The notes below the pieces were generated by a model. That model made no database searches and was not told where the DNA came from. It was given only the letters and a program-made list of their open reading frames with translations. The position numbers and the translations under genes are program-made. Positions 8,489 through 16,159 of a stretch of DNA of 46,318 nucleotides are shown here, one piece after another. Position 1 is the stretch's first letter. Each line of letters starts with the position of its first letter. This DNA is from Actinomycetaceae bacterium (lineage in GTDB: Bacteria > Actinomycetota > Actinomycetes > Actinomycetales > Actinomycetaceae): positions 1-46,318 of the forward strand of contig JAGBKC010000022.1 in the NCBI GenBank assembly GCA_017934115.1, written 5' to 3'.

Positions 8489-8506
8489 GTTGTGAAGAAG
8501 GAAAAT

Positions 8507-8553
8507 ATAAGGAAGACTCCTTTTAAGTAAGAACCTAAAGAAGTCTTCCTTAT
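8507..8553 (-). promoter_or_regulatory. Intercistronic stem-loop between the binding protein and permease genes
   Basis: Perfect 12-bp arms (8507-8518 and 8542-8553) flank a 23-base loop. On the minus strand ATATTTTCC follows, only a weak T run. Such elements after binding-protein genes commonly stabilise the upstream message or cause partial termination, giving an excess of binding protein over permease. Confidence 0.65.
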
Positions 8554-8557
8554 CTGA

Positions 8558-9505
8558 TTACTCGTTTTCTTTTGCTGCTACAGTTGGTGCTTGTGGAGCT
8601 TGTGTTTGCTGTGTTCGATCGCCAATGCAGATCTTCCATAACTTTTCCCATGAACCATTAGTGGTGATGGTATTGAGGAATTCGTTGACAAACTCCGCAC
8701 CATCGCTACCTTTTGGAAGTCCAATTCCATAAGGATCTTCAGGGCCGAAAGGATCGCCAACGATCTTGAAATCTGCCGGTCGTTCGGCAACGGCAGAAGC
8801 TAAGAGAGTGTTGTCAACTACGTAGGCGTCGATACGTCCTTGAGCAAGAGCTTCTTGAATTTCATCATCAGTTTGATACTCTTTAACATTTGCTTGTGGA
8901 GCAAATTCTTTAAGAATATCAGGAGTGGTGGAACCTGCTTGAACACCGACAGTTTTACCTGATAAATCGTTCAAACCTGAAATGTTTGAATTGTTTTTCT
9001 TTACTAAAATTCCTTGCTGTGAAACAAAATATGGGCCGGCAAAATCGATTTTTTCCTTACGTTCATCCGTGATGGAATAGGTAGCAAAAACAGCATTGAC
9101 AGTGCCGTTTATAAGAACTTCTTCACGAGTAGAAGAGGTAACTTGTGTTTGCTCAACACGTGCGTTATCGCCAAGAATATAGCGAGCTAGCATCTGTGCC
9201 AAGCCAGAATCAAAGCCGCGAATTTTCTTATCTTCAATTGATTCAAGAGCGAAAAGCGTGGATGTGCTGACACCGCCAATTTTCAATGTTCCAGCTTTTT
9301 TGATCTCAGATGCCCATGTGCTCTTAGCGATAACTTCATCGCTTGCGACAGGGGTATTTTGAAGAAGCTGATCGTAATCAGAAACGTTAAGGGTATTTAC
9401 TGTACTTGATTCCTGCGTACTTGCTGATTGTGATGAGCAAGCCGAAAGTGAACCTATAGATAGCAAAGCTGCGCTCGTAATGGCAAGTATATTACGAATT
9501 TTCAT
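8558..9505 (-). CDS. gluB: Solute-binding lipoprotein of the polar amino acid ABC importer
   Basis: The 315-residue product has a lipoprotein signal with lipobox LSAC (Cys23), a Ser/Thr linker and then an SBP_bac_3 domain. Within the domain LKIGGVS, GFDSGLAQMLA, ATYSITDERKEKIDFAGPYF and DLSGKTVGVQAGSTT are characteristic. A Gln/Pro/Ala-rich tail follows. It captures the amino acid outside the membrane and delivers it to the two permeases downstream. GGGGAAAG just before the ATG is a good ribosome binding site. Only 40 bases separate it from the mannosyltransferase gene, so it is either co-transcribed or has a promoter overlapping that gene's end. Confidence 0.9.
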   Translation of the reverse strand: MKIRNILAITSAALLSIGSLSACSSQSASTQESSTVNTLNVSDYDQLLQNTPVASDEVIAKSTWASEIKKAGTLKIGGVSTSTLFALESIEDKKIRGFDSGLAQMLARYILGDNARVEQTQVTSSTREEVLINGTVNAVFATYSITDERKEKIDFAGPYFVSQQGILVKKNNSNISGLNDLSGKTVGVQAGSTTPDILKEFAPQANVKEYQTDDEIQEALAQGRIDAYVVDNTLLASAVAERPADFKIVGDPFGPEDPYGIGLPKGSDGAEFVNEFLNTITTNGSWEKLWKICIGDRTQQTQAPQAPTVAAKENE

Positions 9506-9545
9506 GTTTCTTTCCCCTTTTTATATCTGCTTGATTGTAGTTGTT

Positions 9546-10676
9546 CTAGTTTAGTTCATGAAGAAGATTTTCTGCAAGAATATTCCACTTCCATGCAGAA
9601 GAAAGCCACAAATAACCATGATGTCCCATATTTTGAGATTCTTGTGGGTTGTGTAATAGGTGAAGAAGTGTGCTTTCAACAGCTCTCTGTTGATTTCCTT
9701 GAGTGATGTATCCTGTTTTCTTATCGATGACAGCCTCGGGAGCACCACCGCTGTTTCCGGCAACAACGGGCAAACCTGCACCATATGCCTCTAAATAGAC
9801 GATACCAAGCCCTTCAATATCAAGGCCGCCGCCACGTGTGCGGCATGGCATTGCAAAAATATCGCCCATGCTGTAGTGATGTGGTAATTCTTCTTGCGGA
9901 ACGGCACCTGTAAAAATAATACGTGATCGTGCAGATGATAGATGTGCTAACTTATGGAGATGTTTTTTATAATGACCATCACCAACAATAACAAGATATG
10001 CCTGAGGAAAATCGCGATGAATTCGATCCATAGACTTAATAAGCATATCTTGGCCTTTTCGTTCTACAAGGCGGGAAATGCATACAATAACGGGTGCGTC
10101 AAGAGGGATGTTGTAGAGGTTGCGTAAGCGCTCGCGTTCGGATGCGTGAAAAGCAAAAGCATCGGTATCAATACCGCCTGGTAGACGTACGCTCGTGGTC
10201 TCGTTGGGAATAAAGGGGCGTAACGCTCGTAAAGTTGCTTCGGTCAGATATGTGATCGTATCTGCTTTGGCAAAAGTGCGGCGCAAAAATGTGCGTGCAA
10301 CAGGTAAACTGCTCCAGCCGATTTCATGCCCATGAGTGCTCATGAGGATTTTTTGTGCACCAGCTGCGCGGGCGCTGTCTGCTAATATCCCGAGAGGAAC
10401 TGATGCGCCAAACCAGACGTTTTTTATGTTGTGTCTGCGAATGATGTTTTGCATTTCAATACGTGTGGTGAGGGTGGGGAGCATGATGGGTGTGCGGGCG
10501 CGATATGTTTTCCATGGATTGTGAATGTCGTATTTTTGATAATTTTCTTTTTTGGGGGATGATGTGTAAACGTAGAGTTGGGATGTGTCGAGTTGGTGTG
10601 CGAAGCCTTCGAGGTAAGTTTGTATTCCGCCTTTTTTAGGTGGGAAATCGTTTGTTATTAAAAGGGTTTTTTTCAT
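9546..10676 (-). CDS. pimB: GT4 glycosyltransferase, PimB'-like phosphatidylinositol mannoside mannosyltransferase
   Basis: This GT-B fold, family 4 glycosyltransferase opens with MKKTLLITNDFPPKKGGIQT, which holds the donor-side glycine loop. The donor domain contains RLPGGIDTDAF, ISRLVERKGQDML, the acidic E-x7-E region GLDIEGLGIVYLEAYGAG, and GNSGGAPEAV. These match actinobacterial PimB', which transfers the second mannose of phosphatidylinositol mannosides at the inner membrane face. The start is taken at ATG 10676, two bases after the IclR stop codon, because the family begins there. An ATG at 10694 inside the IclR gene would add six residues. It sits between the regulator and the importer on the same strand. 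Another lipid or glycan acceptor is possible. Confidence 0.82.
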   Translation of the reverse strand: MKKTLLITNDFPPKKGGIQTYLEGFAHQLDTSQLYVYTSSPKKENYQKYDIHNPWKTYRARTPIMLPTLTTRIEMQNIIRRHNIKNVWFGASVPLGILADSARAAGAQKILMSTHGHEIGWSSLPVARTFLRRTFAKADTITYLTEATLRALRPFIPNETTSVRLPGGIDTDAFAFHASERERLRNLYNIPLDAPVIVCISRLVERKGQDMLIKSMDRIHRDFPQAYLVIVGDGHYKKHLHKLAHLSSARSRIIFTGAVPQEELPHHYSMGDIFAMPCRTRGGGLDIEGLGIVYLEAYGAGLPVVAGNSGGAPEAVIDKKTGYITQGNQQRAVESTLLHLLHNPQESQNMGHHGYLWLSSAWKWNILAENLLHELN

Positions 10677-10677
10677 T

Positions 10678-11439
10678 TTAACTGTCGAGTCCATCTGTTG
10701 TTTGGAGAACGTCGCTTAGGCGTTTTGCTGCGGTGACGACGGCGCCTGCATGTAGGCGTCCTGGCTGTTTTGTCATGCGTTCGATGGGGCCTGATATAGA
10801 TACGGCGGCAATGACGCGTCCGCTTGGTCCGCGAACGGGTGCTGAGACGGACGCGACGCCGCTTTCTCGTTCGCCGATGGAGTGTGCCCATCCGCGTTTG
10901 CGTACTGCAGAAAGGTGGTGTGCGCTGAAAGTTGCGCCTTGGAGGCCGCGGTGAAGACGTTCGGGTTCTTCCCATGCGAGAAGTATTTGTGCTGCTGATC
11001 CTGCTTTCATGGAAAGTGTTGCGCCTACTGGTATGGAGTCGCGTAGGCCGAGTGTGCGTTCGGCGCTAGCGACGCAAATACGTTGGTCCCCTTGTCTGCG
11101 GAAGAGTTGTGCTGATTCTCCGGTGTGGTCGCGTAAAGCGATGAGGATGGGTGAGGAGGCTGCGAGGAGGCGATCTTCGCCGGCTGCGGATGCGAGTTCG
11201 CCTAAGCGTGGTCCTAGGATGAATCGTCCGTGCATGTCGCGTGTGACGAGGCGGTGGTATTCGAGTGCTACGGCGAGGCGGTGTGCAGTTGGGCGGGCGA
11301 GGTGTGTGGTTGAAACGAGGCCGGCAAGTGTTTGTGGGCCGTTTTCTAGTGCTGCTAGTACGCGTGCTGCTTTGTCGAGAACGCCTACGCCGCTTCCTGT
11401 TTTTGTGGTATTGTCTGTACCGTCTACAGATGTGTCCAT
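10678..11439 (-). CDS. IclR-family regulator (NdgR/LtbR type) divergent from leuCD
   Basis: The 253-residue protein has an N-terminal winged helix (about residues 15-85) with recognition region TTHLARPTAHRLAVAL. An IclR effector domain follows, with SIPVGATLSMKAGSAAQILLAW and SVSAPVRGPSGRVIAAVSISGP. An IclR gene divergent from leuCD is the conserved arrangement of NdgR (Streptomyces) and LtbR (Corynebacterium), which control leucine and related genes; control of leuCD here is inferred. A perfect dyad lies 10 bases before its start codon. No good Shine-Dalgarno sequence is present. The gene is markedly GC-richer than its neighbours: 42 of 60 bases at 10801-10860 against 27 of 60 at 12001-12060 in leuC. 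Confidence 0.88.
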   Translation of the reverse strand: MDTSVDGTDNTTKTGSGVGVLDKAARVLAALENGPQTLAGLVSTTHLARPTAHRLAVALEYHRLVTRDMHGRFILGPRLGELASAAGEDRLLAASSPILIALRDHTGESAQLFRRQGDQRICVASAERTLGLRDSIPVGATLSMKAGSAAQILLAWEEPERLHRGLQGATFSAHHLSAVRKRGWAHSIGERESGVASVSAPVRGPSGRVIAAVSISGPIERMTKQPGRLHAGAVVTAAKRLSDVLQTTDGLDS

Positions 11440-11449
11440 AAAATGATAC

Positions 11450-11469
11450 TCTCATCTTAAAGTATGAGA
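11450..11469. promoter_or_regulatory. Candidate IclR operator in the iclR-leuC control region
   Basis: TCTCAT (11450-11455), an 8-base spacer and ATGAGA (11464-11469) form a perfect 6-8-6 dyad, 10 bases before the IclR start codon. Position and symmetry suit autoregulation by a dimeric regulator. No binding data are available. Confidence 0.5.
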
Positions 11470-11495
11470 TGCATCTGTTTTGTGTGTGATGTGTG

Positions 11496-11588
11496 ATGCG
11501 TCTTGATGAAAATGAACGTGCATGTATTTTGCTAAAAGCTTTTTTGCTAAATAGATATGAAGGTATATATCTGTGGCAATATGCATGA
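11496..11588 (+). CDS. Possible leucine-rich leader peptide upstream of leuC
   Basis: A 30-codon frame runs from ATG 11496 to TGA 11588 and ends 36 bases before leuC. It contains six leucines, including two Leu-Leu doublets encoded TTG CTA (in ACILLKAFLLN). The doublets lie within an exact 10-base direct repeat TTTTGCTAAA (11527-11536 and 11542-11551). Leucine runs ahead of a leucine biosynthetic gene are the hallmark of ribosome-mediated attenuation. Against it: there is no Shine-Dalgarno sequence and no terminator hairpin between the frame and leuC. Confidence 0.3.
   Translation: MRLDENERACILLKAFLLNRYEGIYLWQYA
11553..11572. promoter_or_regulatory. Second 6-8-6 dyad before leuC
   Basis: AGATAT (11553-11558) and ATATCT (11567-11572) are perfect inverted repeats with an 8-base spacer, the same geometry as the dyad at 11450-11469 but a different sequence. 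It lies 52 bases before the leuC start codon and could be an operator; this is inference. Confidence 0.3.
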
Positions 11589-11624
11589 AAGAAGTAATAG
11601 TAGTGATGATGAATGAGGTGCGTT

Positions 11625-13031
11625 ATGAGTGGTACTTTAGCGGAAAAAGTATGGGATGCACATGTGGTGAAAAAGGGTGAAGATGGCGCTCCAGATTTGT
11701 TATATATCGATCTTCACTTGTGCCATGAGGTGACAAGTCCTCAGGCTTTTGAAGGGCTACGCATTGCGGGGCGTCCTGTTCGCCGCCCTGATCTTACCCA
11801 GGCAACTGAAGATCATAATACTCCTACAGTTGACATTGATTTGCCTATTGCTGATGATGTTTCGCGCGCCCAGCTTGAAGCGCTTGAAAAGAATTGTGAA
11901 GAATTTGGTGTGCCGATTTATCCTTTGGGTGATGCAGATCAAGGGATCGTCCACGTGGTAAGTCCCCAACTTGGTTTAACTCAACCTGGCATGACGATCG
12001 TTTGCGGTGATTCGCATACATCGACTCATGGTGCTTTTGGATCTATTGCTATGGGGATTGGAACTTCCGAAGTAGAGCATGTTCTTGCTACGCAGACTTT
12101 GCCTCTTGCTCCTTTTAAGACAATGGCTGTGAATGTTCATGGGCATTTGCCTGAAGGTACGGGTGCAAAAGACGTGATTTTGGCAGTGATTGCCAAGATT
12201 GGCACAAACGGGGGAGCTGGGCATATCATTGAGTTTCGCGGTGAAGCTGTGGAACACATGAGTATGGAATCGCGCATGACCATGTGCAATATGGCTATCG
12301 AAGCGGGTGCTCGCGCTGGAATGGTTGCTCCAGATGAGACGACTTTCGACTATCTCAAAGGCCGTCCACATGCCCCAGAAGGGGAAGATTGGCAAGCCGC
12401 TGTTGAGTATTGGAAAACTCTTCGCAGTGATGATGATGCTGTATTTGACACTGTTGTTGATATTGATGCCAGCGATCTTCACCCATTTGTTACATGGGGA
12501 ACGAATCCGGGCCAAGGTGTTCAAATTACAGAAAATGTTCCTGACCCTGAAGATTTTTCAGATGAAACACAACGTCTAGCCGCGCGCAGAGCTTTGGAAT
12601 ATATGGGGCTCAAACCAGGCACACCAATGAAATCCATACCTGTTGATGAAATATTTATCGGTTCATGCACAAATGGGCGTATTGAAGACCTGCGTGCTGC
12701 TGCCGCAGTAATGAAAGGGCATGTGAAGGCCGATAATGTTAAGCGTGTACTTGTTGTTCCGGGAAGTGCGCGCGTGCGCCTGCAAGCAGAAGAAGAAGGC
12801 CTCGATAAAATTTTCCTCAATTTTGGTGCACAATGGCGTAATGCAGGGTGTTCGATGTGTTTGGGAATGAACCCTGACAAGATGCAACCGCAAGAGCGAA
12901 GCGCATCGACATCAAATCGTAATTTCCAAGGCCGCCAAGGGCCGGGAGCGCGTACTCATTTGGTTTCTCCAGCTGTTGCTGCAGCTACAGCTGTTAAAGG
13001 TACGTTTGCAACTCCATCGGATATCGATTGA
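11625..13031 (+). CDS. leuC: 3-isopropylmalate dehydratase large subunit
   Basis: With the small subunit next door, LeuC interconverts 2- and 3-isopropylmalate in leucine biosynthesis. The 468-residue aconitase-family protein has the three cluster-ligating cysteines: Cys348 in GSCTNGR, and Cys409 and Cys412 in [18 protein letters not shown] (128-139) is the family signature. The start is ATG 11625 because GAGGTG (11615-11620) sits just ahead of it; an in-frame ATG at 11613 overlaps that site and is less likely. leuD follows after 27 bases in the same transcript. leuA and leuB are not in the window. Confidence 0.97.
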   Translation: MSGTLAEKVWDAHVVKKGEDGAPDLLYIDLHLCHEVTSPQAFEGLRIAGRPVRRPDLTQATEDHNTPTVDIDLPIADDVSRAQLEALEKNCEEFGVPIYPLGDADQGIVHVVSPQLGLTQPGMTIVCGDSHTSTHGAFGSIAMGIGTSEVEHVLATQTLPLAPFKTMAVNVHGHLPEGTGAKDVILAVIAKIGTNGGAGHIIEFRGEAVEHMSMESRMTMCNMAIEAGARAGMVAPDETTFDYLKGRPHAPEGEDWQAAVEYWKTLRSDDDAVFDTVVDIDASDLHPFVTWGTNPGQGVQITENVPDPEDFSDETQRLAARRALEYMGLKPGTPMKSIPVDEIFIGSCTNGRIEDLRAAAAVMKGHVKADNVKRVLVVPGSARVRLQAEEEGLDKIFLNFGAQWRNAGCSMCLGMNPDKMQPQERSASTSNRNFQGRQGPGARTHLVSPAVAAATAVKGTFATPSDID

Positions 13032-13058
13032 TTTTTAGAAGTGAAGGGCGAAAAGATT

Positions 13059-13697
13059 ATGGAAAAAATCATTGTTCACACAGGTATTGGTGTTCCTTTG
13101 CGCCGTAGCGCTGTCGACACCGATCAAATCATTCCGGCAGCCTTTTTGAAACGCATTACGCGTACAGGTTTTGAAGATGCACTATTCGCATCATTGCGTA
13201 AAGAACCTGATTTTGTACTTAATAAACCGGAATATTCCTCTGGAAGTGTACTTGTTGCAGGGCCAGATTTCGGTACGGGTTCATCGCGTGAACACGCAGT
13301 ATGGGCGTTAAAAGATTACGGTTTCAAGGTAGTTCTTTCTCCTAAATTTGCCGATATTTTTCGAGGTAACGCCGGTAAACAGGGGTTAGTTGCTGGCGTA
13401 GTTGCTCAAGAGGATATTGAGCAACTATGGAAGATCCTTGAAAATAATCCAGGAACTCAAGTGACTGTTGACCTTGAACACCGCATGGTGACCTGTGATG
13501 GCTTTACGTGTACGTTCCAATTAGATGACTATACGCGCTGGCGTTTGATGGAAGGGCTCGATGATATTTCACTGACCTTGCAAGATGAAGAATTGATCAA
13601 GGCATATGAAGATAAACGTCCATCCTTTAAGCCGCGAACATTGCCAAGCAAACATCTTCCCAAGCAAGAAGTTATTTCGGCACGCGAACCCCAATAA
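13059..13697 (+). CDS. leuD: 3-isopropylmalate dehydratase small subunit
   Basis: The 212-residue swivel-domain subunit pairs with LeuC. Typical features are [18 protein letters not shown] near the N-terminus and [17 protein letters not shown], the substrate-binding loop. [18 protein letters not shown] follows. The start is ATG 13059, which has AAGGG (13044-13048) upstream; an in-frame GTG at 13041 would place that site inside the gene. The C-terminus ends with a short polar tail. The Fic antitoxin gene begins 28 bases after the stop with no terminator, so it may be read through from leuCD. Confidence 0.96.
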   Translation: MEKIIVHTGIGVPLRRSAVDTDQIIPAAFLKRITRTGFEDALFASLRKEPDFVLNKPEYSSGSVLVAGPDFGTGSSREHAVWALKDYGFKVVLSPKFADIFRGNAGKQGLVAGVVAQEDIEQLWKILENNPGTQVTVDLEHRMVTCDGFTCTFQLDDYTRWRLMEGLDDISLTLQDEELIKAYEDKRPSFKPRTLPSKHLPKQEVISAREPQ

Positions 13698-13725
13698 TGT
13701 AAAGGCGTGCTGATAGGGTGATGAT

Positions 13726-13932
13726 ATGAATTTTGAAGAAGAATATGGGCATTTACTTGAAGGGCTAGATGAGGAGCACATTCGTGTGGTTCAACAAACT
13801 TTAGCTGCCTCATATCATGAAGGCCGTGCGATAACTCAAGAAAAAGTGGCACTATTGGTGCAATATGTAAAAAAGGAAATTAATAAATCTGAATATGTCT
13901 CTCGTGGTCTCGAGTTAGAATTGGGAAAGTAA
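13726..13932 (+). CDS. VbhA-like antitoxin of a Fic toxin-antitoxin pair
   Basis: The 68-residue product resembles the VbhA family, small helical antitoxins that hold class I Fic proteins inactive. The key inhibitory motif in the family is [S/T]xxxE[G/N]. Here the region reads LAASYHEGRAIT (residues 27-38 approx.), so Glu32 and Gly33 are present. The canonical serine position, four before the Glu, is Ala28, and the only serine is one place later (Ser29). The downstream helix KKEINKSEYVSRGLELEL also fits VbhA. AGGGTGATGAT precedes the ATG. The toxin gene starts 7 bases after the stop. Confidence 0.75.
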   Translation: MNFEEEYGHLLEGLDEEHIRVVQQTLAASYHEGRAITQEKVALLVQYVKKEINKSEYVSRGLELELGK

Positions 13933-13939
13933 AATTATT

Positions 13940-14734
13940 ATGACTTTTTTTGATACATGGGAGAGTTATTTTTATCCAGATACATATGACGCAACTGCAG
14001 GAGTAGGTGTTTTACGTAATTTACTTGATGAACGCACTTATGAGACGTTACGAGCAAAAGAATATCTTTTAACTGAAATGCGAACAGTGGAAATATATCA
14101 GGGTGACGCAGATATCGTTCGTACTTACGATTCAGAACATATAAAAAGTATTCATGCTTACGTATTTCAAGATGTGTATGAATGGGCGGGGCAATATCGT
14201 AGTGTCGACATGTTCAAAGGTGGAAATGGATTCGCGCTTGTCGATTCAAAAAGCGATATGAGTATTGATAGTTATATGAATGATGTTCATAGCTTTATCG
14301 TAGACAACTCATGGAGTACGCTTTCTCATGAAGACTTTGCGCAACAGTCTGCTAAAGTGTTTGCTTCGTTGAATCGTGCTCATCCTTTCAGAGAAGGAAA
14401 TGGACGAGCCTCTAAAGTGTTTATGGAACACGTTGCTGAGTTATCTTCGTTTCAGTTTGAGTTCCACCGTATTGACGCAGATGTGTGGAATGAAATGTCA
14501 TGGATGAGCTCACCTGATCGTTTTTCTCGCGAACCTCATCCAGAATATTTATATGACATATTCACAGAGGCAGCCAGACCACGACAAGGAAAAATCATCA
14601 CATTAGAGCAAGAGCGAAGCATAAAACGACACATTGAACGAGACATCATCATTCGACGTATGCGAAAAACACGAAAGAATGAAACTACGCGCACCGATGA
14701 TGAGCATGTGATCTCACGTGGCCGCAGTAGATAA
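13940..14734 (+). CDS. fic: Fic-domain toxin (probable AMP transferase)
   Basis: The 264-residue protein has a Fic domain with the complete active-site motif HPFREGNGR (148-156). His148 is the catalytic base and Glu152 the magnesium ligand, and the arginines bind phosphates. The flap MFKGGNGFAL (91-100) is where the target peptide docks. Fic enzymes of this class (VbhT, FicT) AMPylate proteins, in FicT cases DNA gyrase and topoisomerase IV, and stop growth when free of antitoxin; the target here is unknown. No inhibitory helix is visible in the protein itself, consistent with class I control by the upstream partner. A very basic C-terminal extension (about 220-264) might bind nucleic acid. 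The pair sits between leuCD and murA. Confidence 0.85.
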   Translation: MTFFDTWESYFYPDTYDATAGVGVLRNLLDERTYETLRAKEYLLTEMRTVEIYQGDADIVRTYDSEHIKSIHAYVFQDVYEWAGQYRSVDMFKGGNGFALVDSKSDMSIDSYMNDVHSFIVDNSWSTLSHEDFAQQSAKVFASLNRAHPFREGNGRASKVFMEHVAELSSFQFEFHRIDADVWNEMSWMSSPDRFSREPHPEYLYDIFTEAARPRQGKIITLEQERSIKRHIERDIIIRRMRKTRKNETTRTDDEHVISRGRSR

Positions 14735-14791
14735 ATTTTCTTGAAACGCAACATACATATGATTTCGCGATAGAAGAAAATGTCTTATTTA

Positions 14792-14807
14792 TTATGCTGT
14801 AGCATAA
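14792..14807. promoter_or_regulatory. Short palindrome between fic and murA
   Basis: TTATGCT (14792-14798) and AGCATAA (14801-14807) are perfect 7-bp inverted repeats around two bases, 29 bases before the murA start. No T run follows. It could be an operator or a weak hairpin; no promoter is obvious. Confidence 0.3.
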
Positions 14808-14836
14808 GATGTAACCCAAAAGAGAAAAGGATACAT

Positions 14837-16159
14837 ATGTCGACACAAATGCGTATTCGTGGCGGTAAGCCCTTGAATGGACGTATTCATGTGCGTGGTG
14901 CAAAGAATTTTGTTTCTAAAGCAATGGTGGCAACCTTGCTTTCACACGAAACATCTGTGTTACGAAATGTTCCACGTATTCGCGATGTCGATGTTGTAAG
15001 TTCTCTTCTTGGACTTCATGGAACTGATATTGAATATGACCAAGAAAAAGGTGAAATCAGTATTTCACCACATGACTTGCATCTTCCGCATAATCCAAGC
15101 GAAATGGATAAATTAGCAGGCACATCGCGTATTCCTATTCTGTTTGCCGGGCCGCTTTTACATCGCTTAGGTGAAGCTTTTATTCCAGATTTAGGTGGCT
15201 GTCATATTGGCGATCGTCCTGTTGATTTTCATATGCAAGTACTTGAGGATTTTGGTGCAAGGCGTGTCCAAGGCGATGAGGGAATGCATTTGATTGCAGA
15301 TTCTGGTCTCGTCGCTAAGCCTGTTCATCTTCCATATCCATCTGTTGGCGCAACTGAGCAAACTCTTTTTACTGCAGTGATGGCACGTGGTATAACTGAA
15401 CTGACCAATGCTGCTGTTGAGCCAGAAATTATGGATCTTATTGCCGTTTTGCAAAAAATGGGTGCTATTATTTCCGTTGATACGGATAGAACGATCCGTA
15501 TTGAGGGTGTTGAAGAACTTCATGGATATAACCACACAGCTTTGCCAGATCGCATTGAAGCAGGCTCGTGGGCATGCGCTGCACTAGCAACAAAGGGAGA
15601 TATTTTTGTTGAGGGTGCTCATCAAGCGGATATGATGAGTTTCTTGAATGTGTTCCGCAAGGTTGGCGGCTCTTTTGAAGTGACAGACGAAGGAATACGG
15701 TTTTGGCATCCAGGCGGATCTTTGAAAGCCATTCCTCTTCAAACAGATGTACATCCAGGTTTTATGACCGATTGGCAACAACCTCTTGTTGTTGCATTAA
15801 CGCAGGCAACCGGTATTTCTATCGTTCACGAGACTGTATATGAAAACCGTTTTGGTTTTACAGGTGCCTTGCGTGAAATGGGAGCAAATATTCAAACGTA
15901 TCGTGACTGTTTAGGGTCTTTACCATGTCGTTTTGGGCAAAGAAATTTTTATCATAGCGCTGTTATTCAAGGTCCAACACAACTTCAAGGTGCAGATATC
16001 GAGGTTCCTGATTTACGTGGAGGTTTTTCTCATTTAATTGCGGCCCTTGCGGCTGATGGTCAGTCGGTTGTGTCTGGAGTTGACATCATTGACCGTGGAT
16101 ATGAGAATTTTATGGATAAACTTTACGCTTTGGGTGCTGACGTTGAGGAAGTGAAGTAA
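14837..16159 (+). CDS. murA: UDP-N-acetylglucosamine 1-carboxyvinyltransferase
   Basis: MurA transfers enolpyruvate from PEP to UDP-GlcNAc, the first committed step of peptidoglycan synthesis, in the cytoplasm. The 440-residue enzyme shows the substrate pair Lys23-Asn24 in RGAKNF and the PEP-binding catalytic Cys122 in GGCHIGDRPVDFH. Having Cys rather than Asp there predicts fosfomycin sensitivity. The start is ATG 14837, with AAAAGGA just upstream, rather than an in-frame ATG at 14780 that lacks a ribosome binding site and adds non-family residues. The ddl start codon overlaps its stop by one base, giving a peptidoglycan precursor operon. Confidence 0.95.
   Translation: MSTQMRIRGGKPLNGRIHVRGAKNFVSKAMVATLLSHETSVLRNVPRIRDVDVVSSLLGLHGTDIEYDQEKGEISISPHDLHLPHNPSEMDKLAGTSRIPILFAGPLLHRLGEAFIPDLGGCHIGDRPVDFHMQVLEDFGARRVQGDEGMHLIADSGLVAKPVHLPYPSVGATEQTLFTAVMARGITELTNAAVEPEIMDLIAVLQKMGAIISVDTDRTIRIEGVEELHGYNHTALPDRIEAGSWACAALATKGDIFVEGAHQADMMSFLNVFRKVGGSFEVTDEGIRFWHPGGSLKAIPLQTDVHPGFMTDWQQPLVVALTQATGISIVHETVYENRFGFTGALREMGANIQTYRDCLGSLPCRFGQRNFYHSAVIQGPTQLQGADIEVPDLRGGFSHLIAALAADGQSVVSGVDIIDRGYENFMDKLYALGADVEEVK

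Noticed and set aside
11009-11455. Long Arg-rich open frames on either strand opposite or overlapping the IclR gene
   Set aside because: Their extreme Arg/Thr/Ser composition is what GC-rich codons of the IclR gene give in other frames; the IclR frame has clear family motifs.
11465-11497. A ten-codon frame with three Cys codons (cysteine attenuator type)
   Set aside because: It begins inside the candidate operator, has no ribosome site, and leuC is not a cysteine pathway gene; three Cys codons in so short a frame may be chance in TGT-rich DNA.
11440-11624. A T-box or transcription attenuator before leuC
   Set aside because: No T-box sequence and no terminator hairpin with a T run between the possible leader frame and leuC.
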